Of a stretch of DNA of 64,000 nt, positions 9,152 to 17,721 are shown piece by piece (within the stretch, counting starts at the first letter, position 1; every line of letters begins with the position of its first letter). The DNA is from Spirosoma lacussanchae (GTDB lineage: Bacteria > Bacteroidota > Bacteroidia > Cytophagales > Spirosomataceae), in contig NZ_SWJG01000001.1 in assembly GCF_005870035.1 (NCBI RefSeq), positions 1,847,639 to 1,911,638 of the forward strand, read 5' to 3'. Both the position numbers and the translations under genes were made by a program. The notes below the pieces were generated by a model. It did no database searches and was not told where the DNA came from. It was given only the letters and a program-made list of their open reading frames with translations.

Positions 9152-9586
9152 ATGGAAGACGATTTTTTAGGTGAAATCAAACTGTTCGCCGGTTCCTTTG
9201 CTCCCTTAAACTGGGCATTCTGCGACGGGTCAATCCTGCGGATTCGTGGGAACGATGCCCTTTTTTCAATTCTGGGAGCTCGGTACGGTGGCGATGGCTT
9301 AACTACCTTTGCGCTGCCCGATTTACGGGGGCGCGAGGCCATTGGGTCTGGAGCCGGGCCGGGATTAAGCAACTTTTCGTTAGGAAAGACCGGTGGTTCG
9401 GTAACTGTCACCTTAACAACGGCTCAGATTGCCGCCACGTCCGTTAAAGTAGGTAACGACCCTGCTCAGGCTACCAAAGTAACCGCTCTGACGAGTGCAG
9501 CTGCGCAGCCACACAGCAACGTACCGCCTTGCCTGAGCCTGAATTTTATCATCTGTATCAGGGGCATGTATCCTGCGCGTGACTGA
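9152..9586 (+). CDS. Phage tail collar domain protein (MdpB-like), first of three
   Basis: A 144-residue protein of the tail-collar / microcystin-dependent-protein family. The diagnostic order is present: GEIKLFAGSFAPLNWAFCDG, an ILGARYGGDG turn, TFALPDLRGREAIGSG, a VTLT segment and a C-terminal NFIICIRGMYPARD. In phages this domain trimerises in tail fibres. Chromosomal orphans of this size are widespread and uncharacterised. There is no signal peptide. Two paralogues follow at 188-bp and 88-bp spacings. No other phage structural, lysis or integrase gene is nearby, so this is not a recognisable prophage. Confidence 0.85.
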   Translation: MEDDFLGEIKLFAGSFAPLNWAFCDGSILRIRGNDALFSILGARYGGDGLTTFALPDLRGREAIGSGAGPGLSNFSLGKTGGSVTVTLTTAQIAATSVKVGNDPAQATKVTALTSAAAQPHSNVPPCLSLNFIICIRGMYPARD

Positions 9587-9774
9587 ACCAGGTTATTGAT
9601 TGGTTAGTGAGATCGACTTTGCCGACTGATCAGATGAGCCTGGTATTATCATGGCTCAGAAATAAACCAGTTGTCGGAATAAATGCCCGACTTAACGCCC
9701 TGCTGATTAGCTTATCTAGTGCACAATAGGGTCTAAATTCTAGTCTAGTTTGACATCCTTAATCTATTTAGCGT

Positions 9775-10206
9775 ATGAATCCATGTCTAGGAGAAGTTAA
9801 ATTATTTGCTGGTGACTTCCCGCCCAAAGGATGGGAATTTTGCCGCGGGCAACTTCTTGCTGTTTCAAGTAATCCAGCCTTATTTTCGGTGATTGGCAAT
9901 ACCTACGGTGGAAATGGTACTATCACGTTTGCCTTACCGGACCTGCGTGGCCGTGAGGCCGTTGGAGCAGGACAGGGGCCAGGCTTGAGCAGTATTGATT
10001 TTGGAAAGGCTTCCGGTAGCGAAACCGAAATGTTATCGCATGCGCAAGCCGGTGTAAAAGCGGTTAGCATTGGTAATGACGCTGCCCAGGCGACGCAGAC
10101 CACCGTATTGGGGGTGAGTAACGCGCAGCCCCACGAAAATCGTTTCCCGTATCTGGCCCTGAACTACATCATTTGTATTGAAGGAGATTATCCTAGGCGT
10201 GATTAA
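9775..10206 (+). CDS. Phage tail collar domain protein (MdpB-like), second of three
   Basis: A 143-residue paralogue of the preceding gene. It keeps GEVKLFAGDFPPKGWEFC, IGNTYGGNG, TFALPDLRGREAVGAGQGPGLS and the ending NYIICIEGDYPRRD. The region before the ending (SIGNDAAQATQTTVLG, then AQPHEN) aligns with the other copies, which shows tandem duplication followed by divergence. The three products could form a hetero- or homotrimer. It is separated from the first copy by a gap large enough for its own promoter, with TTTG near the -33 position. Confidence 0.85.
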   Translation: MNPCLGEVKLFAGDFPPKGWEFCRGQLLAVSSNPALFSVIGNTYGGNGTITFALPDLRGREAVGAGQGPGLSSIDFGKASGSETEMLSHAQAGVKAVSIGNDAAQATQTTVLGVSNAQPHENRFPYLALNYIICIEGDYPRRD

Positions 10207-10294
10207 CCTACGCACAGGAGCTACACTGATACGATACCTTGAGAACCCACAATTGTAAACTCAGTACGTTTAAAACCTAAAAGCCGTTTCTTGT

Positions 10295-10729
10295 ATGGAA
10301 GGTTATGTTGGAGAAATCAAATTATTTGCTGGCGACTATGCGCCTATGAACTGGGCCTTCTGCCACGGACAAATGCTGTCTATTAGGGAAAACCAGATCT
10401 TATACTCCATAACGGCAAATCTCTATGGTGGTGATGGCAGGGACACCTTTGCGCTACCCGATCTGCGCGGCCGGGTTCCTGTTGGGCAGGGGCAGGGGAA
10501 GGATCAAAATGTCAATTTTGCATTAGGCGCTAAGCAAGGAGCTGAGAACGTGACTCTGACTGATAAACAGAATGGTGTAGCTCCGGTCTCTGTGGGTAAC
10601 AACACCGCGCTGGCCACACAAACTGCTGTCCTAACCCCTACACCCGCACAACCGCATAACAACCGTGCCCCCTATCTGGGCCTGCATTATATTATCTGTT
10701 TAAGGGGATACTATCCTGAGAGAGATTAA
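10295..10729 (+). CDS. Phage tail collar domain protein (MdpB-like), third of three
   Basis: A 144-residue third copy with GEIKLFAGDYAPMNWAFCHG, ANLYGGDG, TFALPDLRGRVPVGQG, VTLTDKQ, VSVGNNTALATQT and the ending YIICLRGYYPERD. Copies one and three are similar at the N-terminus; copy two is more divergent. A long stem-loop follows the stop and may end the unit. The role is unknown: a surface-displayed trimeric adhesin or an accessory of an injection system elsewhere in the genome are options, neither shown here. Confidence 0.85.
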   Translation: MEGYVGEIKLFAGDYAPMNWAFCHGQMLSIRENQILYSITANLYGGDGRDTFALPDLRGRVPVGQGQGKDQNVNFALGAKQGAENVTLTDKQNGVAPVSVGNNTALATQTAVLTPTPAQPHNNRAPYLGLHYIICLRGYYPERD

Positions 10730-10736
10730 GCTTTGT

Positions 10737-10802
10737 TGGTGGTTTTGCCACACTTAGTCAATCATGGTCATCCTGAGTTTTGATTGAGGGTAAAAGCCAC
10801 CA
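10737..10802 (+). terminator. Two-part stem-loop after the tail-collar triplet
   Basis: TGGTGGTTTT (10737-10746) pairs with AAAAGCCACCA (10792-10802) with one bulged G. Inside, TCAATCA (10758-10764) pairs with TGATTGA (10781-10787). It begins 8 bp after the third stop codon and is the likely 3' end of that unit. Confidence 0.4.
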
Positions 10803-10829
10803 CCAGCGCGTTTGAGATGGCTAAGCGCA

Positions 10830-10878
10830 GTCCGTAAATCGGCACCGAAAAGTATCGGTGCCGATTGCCTGTTCGGAC
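10830..10878. repeat. Large cruciform-like inverted repeat
   Basis: A perfect 12-bp stem (10837-10848 with 10855-10866) around a 6-nt loop is flanked by an outer GTCCG (10830-10834) / CGGAC (10874-10878) pair. It lies away from any stop codon and has no T-run. It could be a MITE core, a structured RNA or a protein site. Confidence 0.45.
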
Positions 10879-10914
10879 CGCCCACTGCTGAACAAAAGGG
10901 GGCGCCCAACCCGT

Positions 10915-11199
10915 CTAGTTGCGTAGCAGCGATAACAAAAAGTCATAGACTAGACTCAACGTACCTAACAGCTTTTGCCGGTTCTCCCAGAACCGTAGCC
11001 CGGGCGATTCTATAGCTAACTCAGCAGTGCCTGCCCGAAAAGCCTGTTCGATCTGTCCCGGCGGGAACTGCATTGATGCATATAACTGTGTACCAGCTCC
11101 AAGCCGGATCCGGATACAGGCCTGGCCACCCCCGGGTGATGTCGCAAAAACACCGCTCCAAAGGCGCATCCACAACCCGTTCGTAGCGGCTGTTGACAC
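10915..11199 (-). CDS. Possible small hypothetical protein
   Basis: A 94-codon frame from a GTG (or 84 codons from the internal ATG at 11169). Codon choice resembles the neighbours and the C-terminal half reads like protein (ENRQKLLGTLSLVYDFLLSLLRN), but no family is recognised. The upstream edge collides with the promoter of the divergent DHFR-like gene, which makes the longer start unlikely. It may also be chance. Confidence 0.25.
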   Translation of the reverse strand: MSTAATNGLWMRLWSGVFATSPGGGQACIRIRLGAGTQLYASMQFPPGQIEQAFRAGTAELAIESPGLRFWENRQKLLGTLSLVYDFLLSLLRN

Positions 11200-11207
11200 T
11201 ACTTTTG
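11200..11207 (+). promoter_or_regulatory. -7 promoter element of the DHFR-like gene
   Basis: TACTTTTG fits TAnnTTTG and lies 15 bp before the ATG at 11223, giving a very short leader. No good -33 TTTG is visible. Confidence 0.35.
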
Positions 11208-11222
11208 TAGAAAAACAGCGCG

Positions 11223-11801
11223 ATGAGAAAACTAAAACTGCAGGTCCAAATGACCGTCGACGGCTATATAGGCGGCCCTAACGGCGAAATGGACTGGATG
11301 ACTTTCGACTGGGACGATGCCCTGAAGGCGTATGTAAAAGAACTGACTGACCCCGTAGACTGTATTGTTCTGGGCCGAAAACTGGCCGAAGGGTTCATCC
11401 CATACTGGGCCTCTGTGGCGGCTAATCCCGACAATCCGGATTACGAAGCCGGGCAGAAATTCACCCAGACCAGCAAGGTCGTTTTCTCCAGAACCCTCAG
11501 CCAGTCGATCTGGGACAACACAACGGTTGCCACTGGTTCGCTTGCCGACGAAATTGGGCGACTGAAAGCACAGGCCGGTCAGGATATCATGGCGTACGGC
11601 GGAGCCAGCTTCGTTTCGTCGCTGATCCGGGAAGGGTTGATCGATGAATTGCACTTGCTGATTAACCCGGCGGCCATTGGACGCGGACTCCCCATCTTTG
11701 GCGAGGCTGATGGAAAACAGAATCTACAACTGATCAACACCCTTCCGTTCGATTGTGGTATCGTTTTGCTTCATTACGAACCAGTACGCAGCAACTCATA
11801 A
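11223..11801 (+). CDS. Dihydrofolate reductase / RibD C-terminal family protein
   Basis: A 192-residue cytosolic NADPH-dependent reductase-fold protein. It shows LQVQMTVDGYIGGPNGEMDW at the start, DCIVLGRKLAEGF near residue 48, SKVVFSRTL, a GQDIMAYGGASFVSSLI cofactor loop and DELHLLINPAAIGRGLPIF. This is the stand-alone RibD_C-type group, not the essential FolA; substrates are mostly unknown. It has its own promoter element and a good terminator, so it is probably monocistronic. Confidence 0.85.
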   Translation: MRKLKLQVQMTVDGYIGGPNGEMDWMTFDWDDALKAYVKELTDPVDCIVLGRKLAEGFIPYWASVAANPDNPDYEAGQKFTQTSKVVFSRTLSQSIWDNTTVATGSLADEIGRLKAQAGQDIMAYGGASFVSSLIREGLIDELHLLINPAAIGRGLPIFGEADGKQNLQLINTLPFDCGIVLLHYEPVRSNS

Positions 11802-11819
11802 GTGCCACTTCGCAAAAAG

Positions 11820-11869
11820 GCTCCCGCTTCCTGGATCCTATTGATAACCAGGGAACGGGAGCATTTTTT
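11820..11869. terminator. Terminator between the DHFR-like and AI-2E genes
   Basis: GCTCCCG (11820-11826) pairs with CGGGAGC (11856-11862). Inner CCTGG/CCAGG pairing extends the stem, and a run of six T follows. It serves the plus-strand gene; the A-rich left side could also serve the convergent minus-strand gene. Confidence 0.75.
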
Positions 11870-11894
11870 AGGGATAACTTACTAACGAATAGCC

Positions 11895-12962
11895 TTATAC
11901 GCGTCGTTCGGCTATCTTCTCTACCTTGGCTTCGTCTTCGGCCACTTCTTCGCGCTGATCGCGGTTCTCGCGTTCAAATACCTGCATCAGTACAATGAAA
12001 TACGAGAGCAGGAGCGGGCCAATGACCAGACCCAGAATCCCAAAAATAGGAACGCCCAATACAATACCGGCCAGGGTAACCAGCGGGTGAATGTCGCCCA
12101 TTTGTTTGGCCAGTGCGATCCGGAGCAGGTTGTCGATATTGATGATGACCACGATGCCCACCACCAGAATACCGATACCCTGACCGGTATTGCCCTGCGA
12201 GAGCTGGATAAGGCCGGCCGGTCCCCAGACCAGGGGTGTGCCCAGCACCGGAATGAAGGCCATAAAAAAGGCGACGGTTCCCCAGAAGGGTGCGTCGGGT
12301 ACGCCGAATATCCAGAGCGTTAGCCCGGTCAGTACGCCCTGCACCAAACTGACCAGAGCCTGGCCTAATACGTTGGCATTCACGTTGTTCTTAAGCGATT
12401 CGCCTAGTTCGCGCTGGGTGTCTCGCTTGAAAGGGAGGTACTTCTGCAGGCCTGTCTGAAAGGCCTCCTGCTGTACGAACATGAAGTAAAACGTAAAGAA
12501 CATCAGGCCGATGATGACAATGAAATCAAGCGCCCCGCCCGCCAGCGAGGGGAGCAGCCGACTAACATAGCCCGCGCCCTGCTGAACGATCTGCCGTATG
12601 TTCTGCGGACTCGTAACGCGAAATCCGGTCAGTTCTTCGCCTTTGTGGATCAGGTTCAGGATGTCGTCGGCGTTCTGGCTGTAGTACTGAATCCGGCCGA
12701 CCAGCATCAGGCTTAAGGTCAGAAACGGCATAATGATGACCACAAATGAAAAGAGTATCAGCAGGGCCGTAACGAGCTGCCGGTTCCATTTTCGTTTGTG
12801 AACCAGCGCCGTAAACCAGGGCCGAAAAACTACGTATAGGATGCCGGCGCCCAGAAAGGCCGATGCGTAGCCACGCAGCCCGGCAATGATGAAGCCCGCA
12901 ATGATGATCAGACTCGTAATGAGCAGGATCCGCTGTTGTTTGGGAGTGTAAATTGTTGCCAT
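11895..12962 (-). CDS. AI-2E family transporter
   Basis: A 355-residue inner-membrane protein of the PF01594 family with about eight hydrophobic segments. Two N-terminal helices come first, a long soluble loop (about 90-150), then a C-terminal helical block containing the family's FWGTVAFFMAFIPVLGTPLVWGPA region and GVPIFGILGLVIGPLLLSYF. The tail is charged and cytosolic. Members export small molecules or ions (AI-2, Na+/H+); the substrate here is unknown. The start is the ATG at 12962. It lies between two unrelated genes and is probably transcribed alone. Confidence 0.88.
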   Translation of the reverse strand: MATIYTPKQQRILLITSLIIIAGFIIAGLRGYASAFLGAGILYVVFRPWFTALVHKRKWNRQLVTALLILFSFVVIIMPFLTLSLMLVGRIQYYSQNADDILNLIHKGEELTGFRVTSPQNIRQIVQQGAGYVSRLLPSLAGGALDFIVIIGLMFFTFYFMFVQQEAFQTGLQKYLPFKRDTQRELGESLKNNVNANVLGQALVSLVQGVLTGLTLWIFGVPDAPFWGTVAFFMAFIPVLGTPLVWGPAGLIQLSQGNTGQGIGILVVGIVVIINIDNLLRIALAKQMGDIHPLVTLAGIVLGVPIFGILGLVIGPLLLSYFIVLMQVFERENRDQREEVAEDEAKVEKIAERRV

Positions 12963-13070
12963 TCGTTGGGCGGGAAGTAACCCGCTTTCATTGAGTATTT
13001 ATTACGAGTTGTGACTCGCACTACATAAACAGCCGAACAGCCCTGTATTGTTTGAATCAACATGGGTTGA

Positions 13071-14444
13071 TTAGCATTCCGTGGCACTCAGCGCCAGTCC
13101 AGCTTCGGAGGTTTCCTTGTATTTGGTCGACATATCGCGGCCGGTTGCTTTCATCACCTTGATCACGGCGTCGAGCGAGATCTTCTGCGACGACGGGGCG
13201 CCCGAGGTGGCCAGCAGATACGCGTTATACGCTTTTACGGCTCCCATGGCATTGCGCTCGATACAGGGTATCTGAACATAGCCGCCAATGGGGTCGCAGG
13301 TCATGCCGAGGTGGTGCTCAATGGCGATTTCGGCGGCCGCTTCAATGGCGCTGATGCTACCGTTGGGTTGAGCGCAGCGGGTCAGGAAGGCTGCCCCCAT
13401 GGCCGAGGCCGTACCAATCTCGCCCATGCAACCCATCTCGGCACCGGAAATACTGGCGTTATGTTTCACCAGAAAACCAATGGCCGCAGCCGCCAGCATG
13501 CCGGCCCGGAGGGTAGCCCGGTCATAATGAAAATGGTGTTTGGCCAGAAAGGTTAGTCCCGGAATAACGCCCGAGGCCCCCGAGGTCGGGGCGGTAACAA
13601 CAATACCCCCGGCTGCGTTTTCTTCGGAAGCGGCCAGGCAGTAGGCGTTCAGAAAAATCAGAAAGCTGTCTGAGGCATTGGCCATCGTTTTGGCCTGCTG
13701 GTACAACACCGGCGCTTTTCGGCTCAGCCGGATCGATCCGGGCAGTACGCCTTTGTGACGGAGCCCCCGCCGAACGGCCTTGTGCATAAATTCCAGCAAC
13801 TGGTCGAGCCGCTGGTTTACTTCGGACCGGCTCCGGCTGGTCAGGGCCATTTCATTAGCCAGCAGGAGCGCATCGAGCGGTAGGGAATGCTGGGTAAGCT
13901 GCTGCTTCAGCTCGGTCATGGTGCCGTACGGATAGGGGACTGAAACCGTAGAGGGACTGATTTCCGGTTCACCCTTGCGGCTGATGAAGCCGCCCCCCAC
14001 CGAATAATATTCTTCCTCGGCCAGCGTCTCGCTGCCCGCCGTCAGCCGAAGCACCATCGTATTGGCATAAGGAGAGTCGTACCGCTTGCGCTCAAAATGA
14101 ATATGCTGCGGCCCCACCGGAATCAGCTGGTCGCCAACGGGTACTGGATACAGCGTAGTGGGGTCTTTCAGTAAGGCCAGGAGCGCGTCGGGGTCGGTGG
14201 TTTCCGGCTGCCAGCCGAGCAAGCCCGCCACAATGGCCCGGTCGGTACCATGGCCTTTGCCGGTGGCACTGAGCGATCCGTAGAGGTGAACATGAATGGC
14301 GTCGGGTACTGGCCGACCGGCTAACGCGCTGATCCGCTGCCGAAAATCGAAGGCCGCTTTCATCGGCCCGATGGTATGCGAACTGGATGGGCCCGGACCG
14401 ACCTTGAACAGATCGAACACCGAGGTAGTAATCGGATTAGTCAT
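13071..14444 (-). CDS. sdaA: L-serine ammonia-lyase (iron-sulfur, single chain)
   Basis: A 457-residue enzyme that deaminates L-serine to pyruvate and ammonia. It has the beta-type N-terminal domain (SVFDLFKVGPGPSSSHTIGP) and the alpha-type catalytic region with GASGVIPG, the Cys of GAEMGCMGEIG and two more in MTCDPIGGYVQIPCIERNAMG, which ligate the 4Fe-4S cluster. The ATG at 14444 is chosen over a TTG at 14462 because the conserved domain starts a few residues after it. The gene ends in the Cys-containing tail seen in the family. The DUF2236 gene lies 27 bp upstream on the same strand. Confidence 0.93.
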   Translation of the reverse strand: MTNPITTSVFDLFKVGPGPSSSHTIGPMKAAFDFRQRISALAGRPVPDAIHVHLYGSLSATGKGHGTDRAIVAGLLGWQPETTDPDALLALLKDPTTLYPVPVGDQLIPVGPQHIHFERKRYDSPYANTMVLRLTAGSETLAEEEYYSVGGGFISRKGEPEISPSTVSVPYPYGTMTELKQQLTQHSLPLDALLLANEMALTSRSRSEVNQRLDQLLEFMHKAVRRGLRHKGVLPGSIRLSRKAPVLYQQAKTMANASDSFLIFLNAYCLAASEENAAGGIVVTAPTSGASGVIPGLTFLAKHHFHYDRATLRAGMLAAAAIGFLVKHNASISGAEMGCMGEIGTASAMGAAFLTRCAQPNGSISAIEAAAEIAIEHHLGMTCDPIGGYVQIPCIERNAMGAVKAYNAYLLATSGAPSSQKISLDAVIKVMKATGRDMSTKYKETSEAGLALSATEC

Positions 14445-14471
14445 GTTGATGGGTGTTGGCAAAATGACCGT

Positions 14472-15227
14472 TTATCGGTCTAAACCTCGAATCTGGCCAA
14501 GATACTCGGTTGGCAGCAAAATTCGTTGTACGGCCGATCGTAACCCCAGCGTATTCAGAATTTTATACAGTCCGATGGAATGGGTCAGGGCCGGGTTTTT
14601 GGGCAGGTCGAGCGGTTGCCGCACCTGTTCGGGCACCAGCATGCCCTGTACCTGCCGCAGCAGATCGTAACGCCAGTTGCCCAGCTGCTCGCGGTAACGC
14701 TGAAACAGCCGGTCGGTATACTCGCTACGGGTCAGGTCGCGGTTGAGGTGAACGAGCCGGTCGGTCTTCCAGTCGCTATACGAAGCGGGTAAATCCGGAA
14801 CGTTCATGCCCGCGCCCACCGCCCGAAAGGTCGAGTAGAGTTCATTCCGTTCGGCGTCGGTCAGCGGACGGTGCAGGGTCTGGTAGGCCCGCTCCGAATA
14901 ATCGATCAGCATATACAGTACGTTGCGGTAGGCCCAGTCGGGGATTTCGTAGCCGCGTTTCTTCTCCACGCCCCCGTGGATGGCGCCCATGCGGGTAATG
15001 GCCTGCCGGGCCTGTGCCTCGGGCGCAAACACGATTTCCTGCGCGTAGCGAACGGTCGAGAACAAACGGGCAATTGGGTCGGCGGGGAGCTTGCCGGTAA
15101 AAAACAGCCAGTCAACGGCCCGGTTCAGGGCAAACTCAGCGGCCGATCCAGCAAAGACCAGCAGAATTACATCGGCATCGCCCCAAATCTGCCGGACAAT
15201 GGAGCCGGGTTGAACAAAGTATCTCAT
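14472..15227 (-). CDS. DUF2236 (MpaB / rubber-oxygenase-like) family protein
   Basis: A 251-residue protein of the DUF2236 family, related to the heme-dependent latex-clearing oxygenase and fungal MpaB. Typical features are an N-terminal GSIVRQIWGDADVILLVFAGSAAEFALNRAV block, FSTVRYAQEIVFAPEAQARQAITRMGAIHG and the central YRNVLYMLIDYSERAY segment. The conserved heme-binding His region is not well resolved by eye. No Tat or Sec signal is visible, so a cytosolic or membrane-associated oxidoreductase is likely. It lies between the OmpA and serine dehydratase genes. Confidence 0.75.
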   Translation of the reverse strand: MRYFVQPGSIVRQIWGDADVILLVFAGSAAEFALNRAVDWLFFTGKLPADPIARLFSTVRYAQEIVFAPEAQARQAITRMGAIHGGVEKKRGYEIPDWAYRNVLYMLIDYSERAYQTLHRPLTDAERNELYSTFRAVGAGMNVPDLPASYSDWKTDRLVHLNRDLTRSEYTDRLFQRYREQLGNWRYDLLRQVQGMLVPEQVRQPLDLPKNPALTHSIGLYKILNTLGLRSAVQRILLPTEYLGQIRGLDR

Positions 15228-15245
15228 CAGACGTCATCAGTGCGC

Positions 15246-15971
15246 TTATAACGCTAAGACAACGAATTCGACGCGTCGGTTCTTTCGTTTATTTTCTTCG
15301 GTGTCGTTAGGCGCGGCCGGGCGGGCGTCGCCATAGCCATTAATCCGAAGTCTTTCTTCAGCAATACCGCTGCGAATGAGGTAGCTCCGGATAACTTTCA
15401 CCCGGTTTTCCGACAGGGCCTGGTTGAGCCTTCGGTCGCCAACGTTGTCAGTATGGCCCACAATTTCGATAACCAGCTTAGGCGTAGTGGCCAGGGTTTT
15501 AACCAGTTTGTCGAGCTGCGGATACGATTCGGGGCGCAGGACATAACTACCCTGGTCGAAGTAAATATTGTCGAGCCGGAACGCCTGGTTTACTTGCAGG
15601 TTTCTGAAAACGCTGTCAGCTCTGGTATCTTTTTCCAGCAGGATGGTATACGCGTAATTCGGGCAGGTATCGCAGGTGACCACCATCACCTCTTCGGCCT
15701 CCAGGTAGCCCGGCGATTTAGCAATTACCGTCAGCGTATCCGTACGGGTCATGATGAACATGAACCCGCCGGGGGGCTTCGATGTGCCCTCCCATTTCTT
15801 TTTGGCCCGCCGGGCTGCAATCCTGAACTGGGTGGGCAGTTCAGCAAAGGTCTTGTCATCAACGGCCTTGATGACAAACTCCGTCCGTTGGGTCTTTACG
15901 AGGGCCGGAGCCTGGCCTGCCGCAAGCCCGGCATACAGCCAGCCGATAACAACTAAAAATAGGAAGCGCAT
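15246..15971 (-). CDS. OmpA family peptidoglycan-binding protein
   Basis: A 241-residue exported protein. The signal peptide MRFLFLVVIGWLYAGLAAG is followed by a beta-rich N-terminal domain of about 100 residues that resembles a carboxypeptidase-regulatory fold. A complete OmpA C-terminal domain follows (about 125-241): LDNIYFDQGSYVLRPES, IEIVGHTDNVGD, LSENRVKVIRSYL and RRVEFVVL. The domain binds the diaminopimelate of peptidoglycan and anchors the outer membrane. The DUF2236 gene lies 18 bp downstream. The 46 bp before the start hold a near-consensus TTAATTTG. Confidence 0.88.
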   Translation of the reverse strand: MRFLFLVVIGWLYAGLAAGQAPALVKTQRTEFVIKAVDDKTFAELPTQFRIAARRAKKKWEGTSKPPGGFMFIMTRTDTLTVIAKSPGYLEAEEVMVVTCDTCPNYAYTILLEKDTRADSVFRNLQVNQAFRLDNIYFDQGSYVLRPESYPQLDKLVKTLATTPKLVIEIVGHTDNVGDRRLNQALSENRVKVIRSYLIRSGIAEERLRINGYGDARPAAPNDTEENKRKNRRVEFVVLAL

Positions 15972-16017
15972 GATGTATGGGTAGGAATCAACGCTAACGC
16001 CCGCAAATTAAGTGCCG

Positions 16018-17676
16018 TTATTGCTTCGGCTCGACCCATAAAATGCCTAGTACCAGAATAAAAGCCGCCAGCCATACCCAGCCAGGGATGGTTTCGCTAA
16101 TGGTCGGGGAATTTGCCCCCGTACCCGCCGACGAACCTGCATGAGCCAGCATGAACTGGCGAACCCGCGCCCGGCTACCGACCGGATCACCGGGAACCGG
16201 CTCTCTGACAAACAGGGCCAGTGAGTCGGAAACGGGTTGCCAGCCCGCCACGGTGGGCCTGTAGTCGCCCTGTACTGACCGGTTGTTGAGCGGAGCCGTC
16301 GCGAGCCGGATCGTATCGGGACCGGCCTGCAGGACGCTGAGTGGTCGGCTCGTGTTGTTAAGCTGAATTGGTTCGGCAATCCCCCGGATCAGGGGCGCAT
16401 CGGCCTGGAGCTGGGTTTCGTTGGTGGGGTAGGTCAGCGCCAGAATTGCCGTCCAGATGCGGGTGTAGGTCAGGCTGTCGCCACTGAGAGCCAGAGGAAA
16501 TGTGTCGCTGAGCAGGCTTGCCGCCACACGGGCGGGCGGACTCTGGGCCGATGCGCCCCGGGCTGTGATGCGTTGTGCCGCCACGGGATAGCCTGTTGCC
16601 GACGATTGATTTACGGCCTCGGCAAATCGGTAGGGCAGGGCGGTCAGTCCATCGCTTACCGGTACGGTTGGCTCCGTCGCGATCCGGCGAACCTGCCAGC
16701 GGCTGCCCAGCGCCTGATTGATGGTTCGGCAATCGGTTTCGGGGTTAGTCAGGTTAATGAACAGCACCGCCCGCCCGTCGGCTGCGGCTTTTCGGACCGC
16801 TGCGCTGCCTGCATTTGACGGGTCGGTAACGATGAGGTCGGCCGGGGCGGTTGATGCGGTGGCATTGATCCGTACGTCGCTGCTGATGTTTTTGGAAAGG
16901 GTAGCGGTTAGCTGCACCGAGTGCCCGTGCCGTCCCAGCCAGTCGGCCAGGGTCTTGCTTTCAAAATCGGGACTGTTTTGCAAAAACTGCACCCGCAGCG
17001 GCTTGAGCGGGCGGCTGAAAAAATGAACACTGTCGATGGGAATACCCTTCAGCACCAGTTCGACCCGCGACCGGCCGCGGGCGAAGGCTGGAAACCGGAG
17101 CGAAAAAGAAGTTTCGCCTTTTGGAAGCATCAGACTGTCCAGCGTTTGATTCCCGTACCGGGCTGTCAGCATCTGTTTGCCCGATGAGTTGATCCGCCCT
17201 GTAATATGCTGCATTTCGCCCTGGCGAACAACGGCTTTCCAGTGGAGGTCCAGCGCCTGATCAGGGGCGTTGTAGGGCACCCATCGCAGGGCCGCCTGGC
17301 TCAGGCTGGCCAGCGTTCCGGTCGGAAAATCCTGGCCTACCAGCGTCACTGAATCGTAGCGGGGTTTGAAGCGGGCGCTTGTAAAGCTGGCCTTCAGGTG
17401 CAAGCTATCCCTGAGGTGTTGGGCAAAGGCGCCGGGGACGTCGTCACCAACCAGCAAGGCGTGGGAAGTCGGTTGGGCAGACGGCCAGGTCGGTTGTAGC
17501 ACGAACGCCACGGCCAGCAGCCAGAGCAACCCATTCAGCCCCACCCGGAGCCATTTACGGCCCGGAGGCAGCGATTTGTTTCGGAAAAGCAGCACCATCT
17601 GTACCACCAGCATGACAAGCAGAGCCAGCAGCGTAGCGATGACCAATGGGTTGGTTACGGGAAGGGTTGTATGCAT
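16018..17676 (-). CDS. Membrane-anchored periplasmic protein, last gene of the MoxR/BatA block
   Basis: A 552-residue protein with two N-terminal membrane helices (about 10-30 and 40-63) and one at the extreme C-terminus (WVWLAAFILVLGILWV). Between them lies a large periplasmic part with a Rossmann-like stretch (LIVTDPSNAGSAAVRKAAADGRAVLFIN). No family is named with confidence; position and topology match the VWA- or amidotransferase-like membrane proteins that end such blocks in Bacteroidota. It starts 45 bp after the large DUF4175-like gene and shares its strand. Inferred role: part of a membrane complex served by the MoxR ATPase. Confidence 0.7.
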   Translation of the reverse strand: MHTTLPVTNPLVIATLLALLVMLVVQMVLLFRNKSLPPGRKWLRVGLNGLLWLLAVAFVLQPTWPSAQPTSHALLVGDDVPGAFAQHLRDSLHLKASFTSARFKPRYDSVTLVGQDFPTGTLASLSQAALRWVPYNAPDQALDLHWKAVVRQGEMQHITGRINSSGKQMLTARYGNQTLDSLMLPKGETSFSLRFPAFARGRSRVELVLKGIPIDSVHFFSRPLKPLRVQFLQNSPDFESKTLADWLGRHGHSVQLTATLSKNISSDVRINATASTAPADLIVTDPSNAGSAAVRKAAADGRAVLFINLTNPETDCRTINQALGSRWQVRRIATEPTVPVSDGLTALPYRFAEAVNQSSATGYPVAAQRITARGASAQSPPARVAASLLSDTFPLALSGDSLTYTRIWTAILALTYPTNETQLQADAPLIRGIAEPIQLNNTSRPLSVLQAGPDTIRLATAPLNNRSVQGDYRPTVAGWQPVSDSLALFVREPVPGDPVGSRARVRQFMLAHAGSSAGTGANSPTISETIPGWVWLAAFILVLGILWVEPKQ

Positions 17677-17721
17677 CGAAAAATAGCCAGGTTGTATGAC
17701 CAGTTGGTTCGGTAGGCAGGT

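Larger units (their letters stand above)
10730..11222. other. Intergenic stretch with two large stem-loops and a weak minus-strand ORF
   Basis: The gap between the tail-collar triplet and the DHFR-like gene holds the structures at 10737-10802 and 10830-10878, a possible 94-codon minus-strand ORF and the promoter of the next gene. No plus-strand coding sequence is convincing. Confidence 0.5.

Noticed and set aside
9152..10729. Prophage
   Set aside because: No integrase, capsid, terminase, portal or lysis gene occurs nearby; only the tail-collar domain is phage-like.
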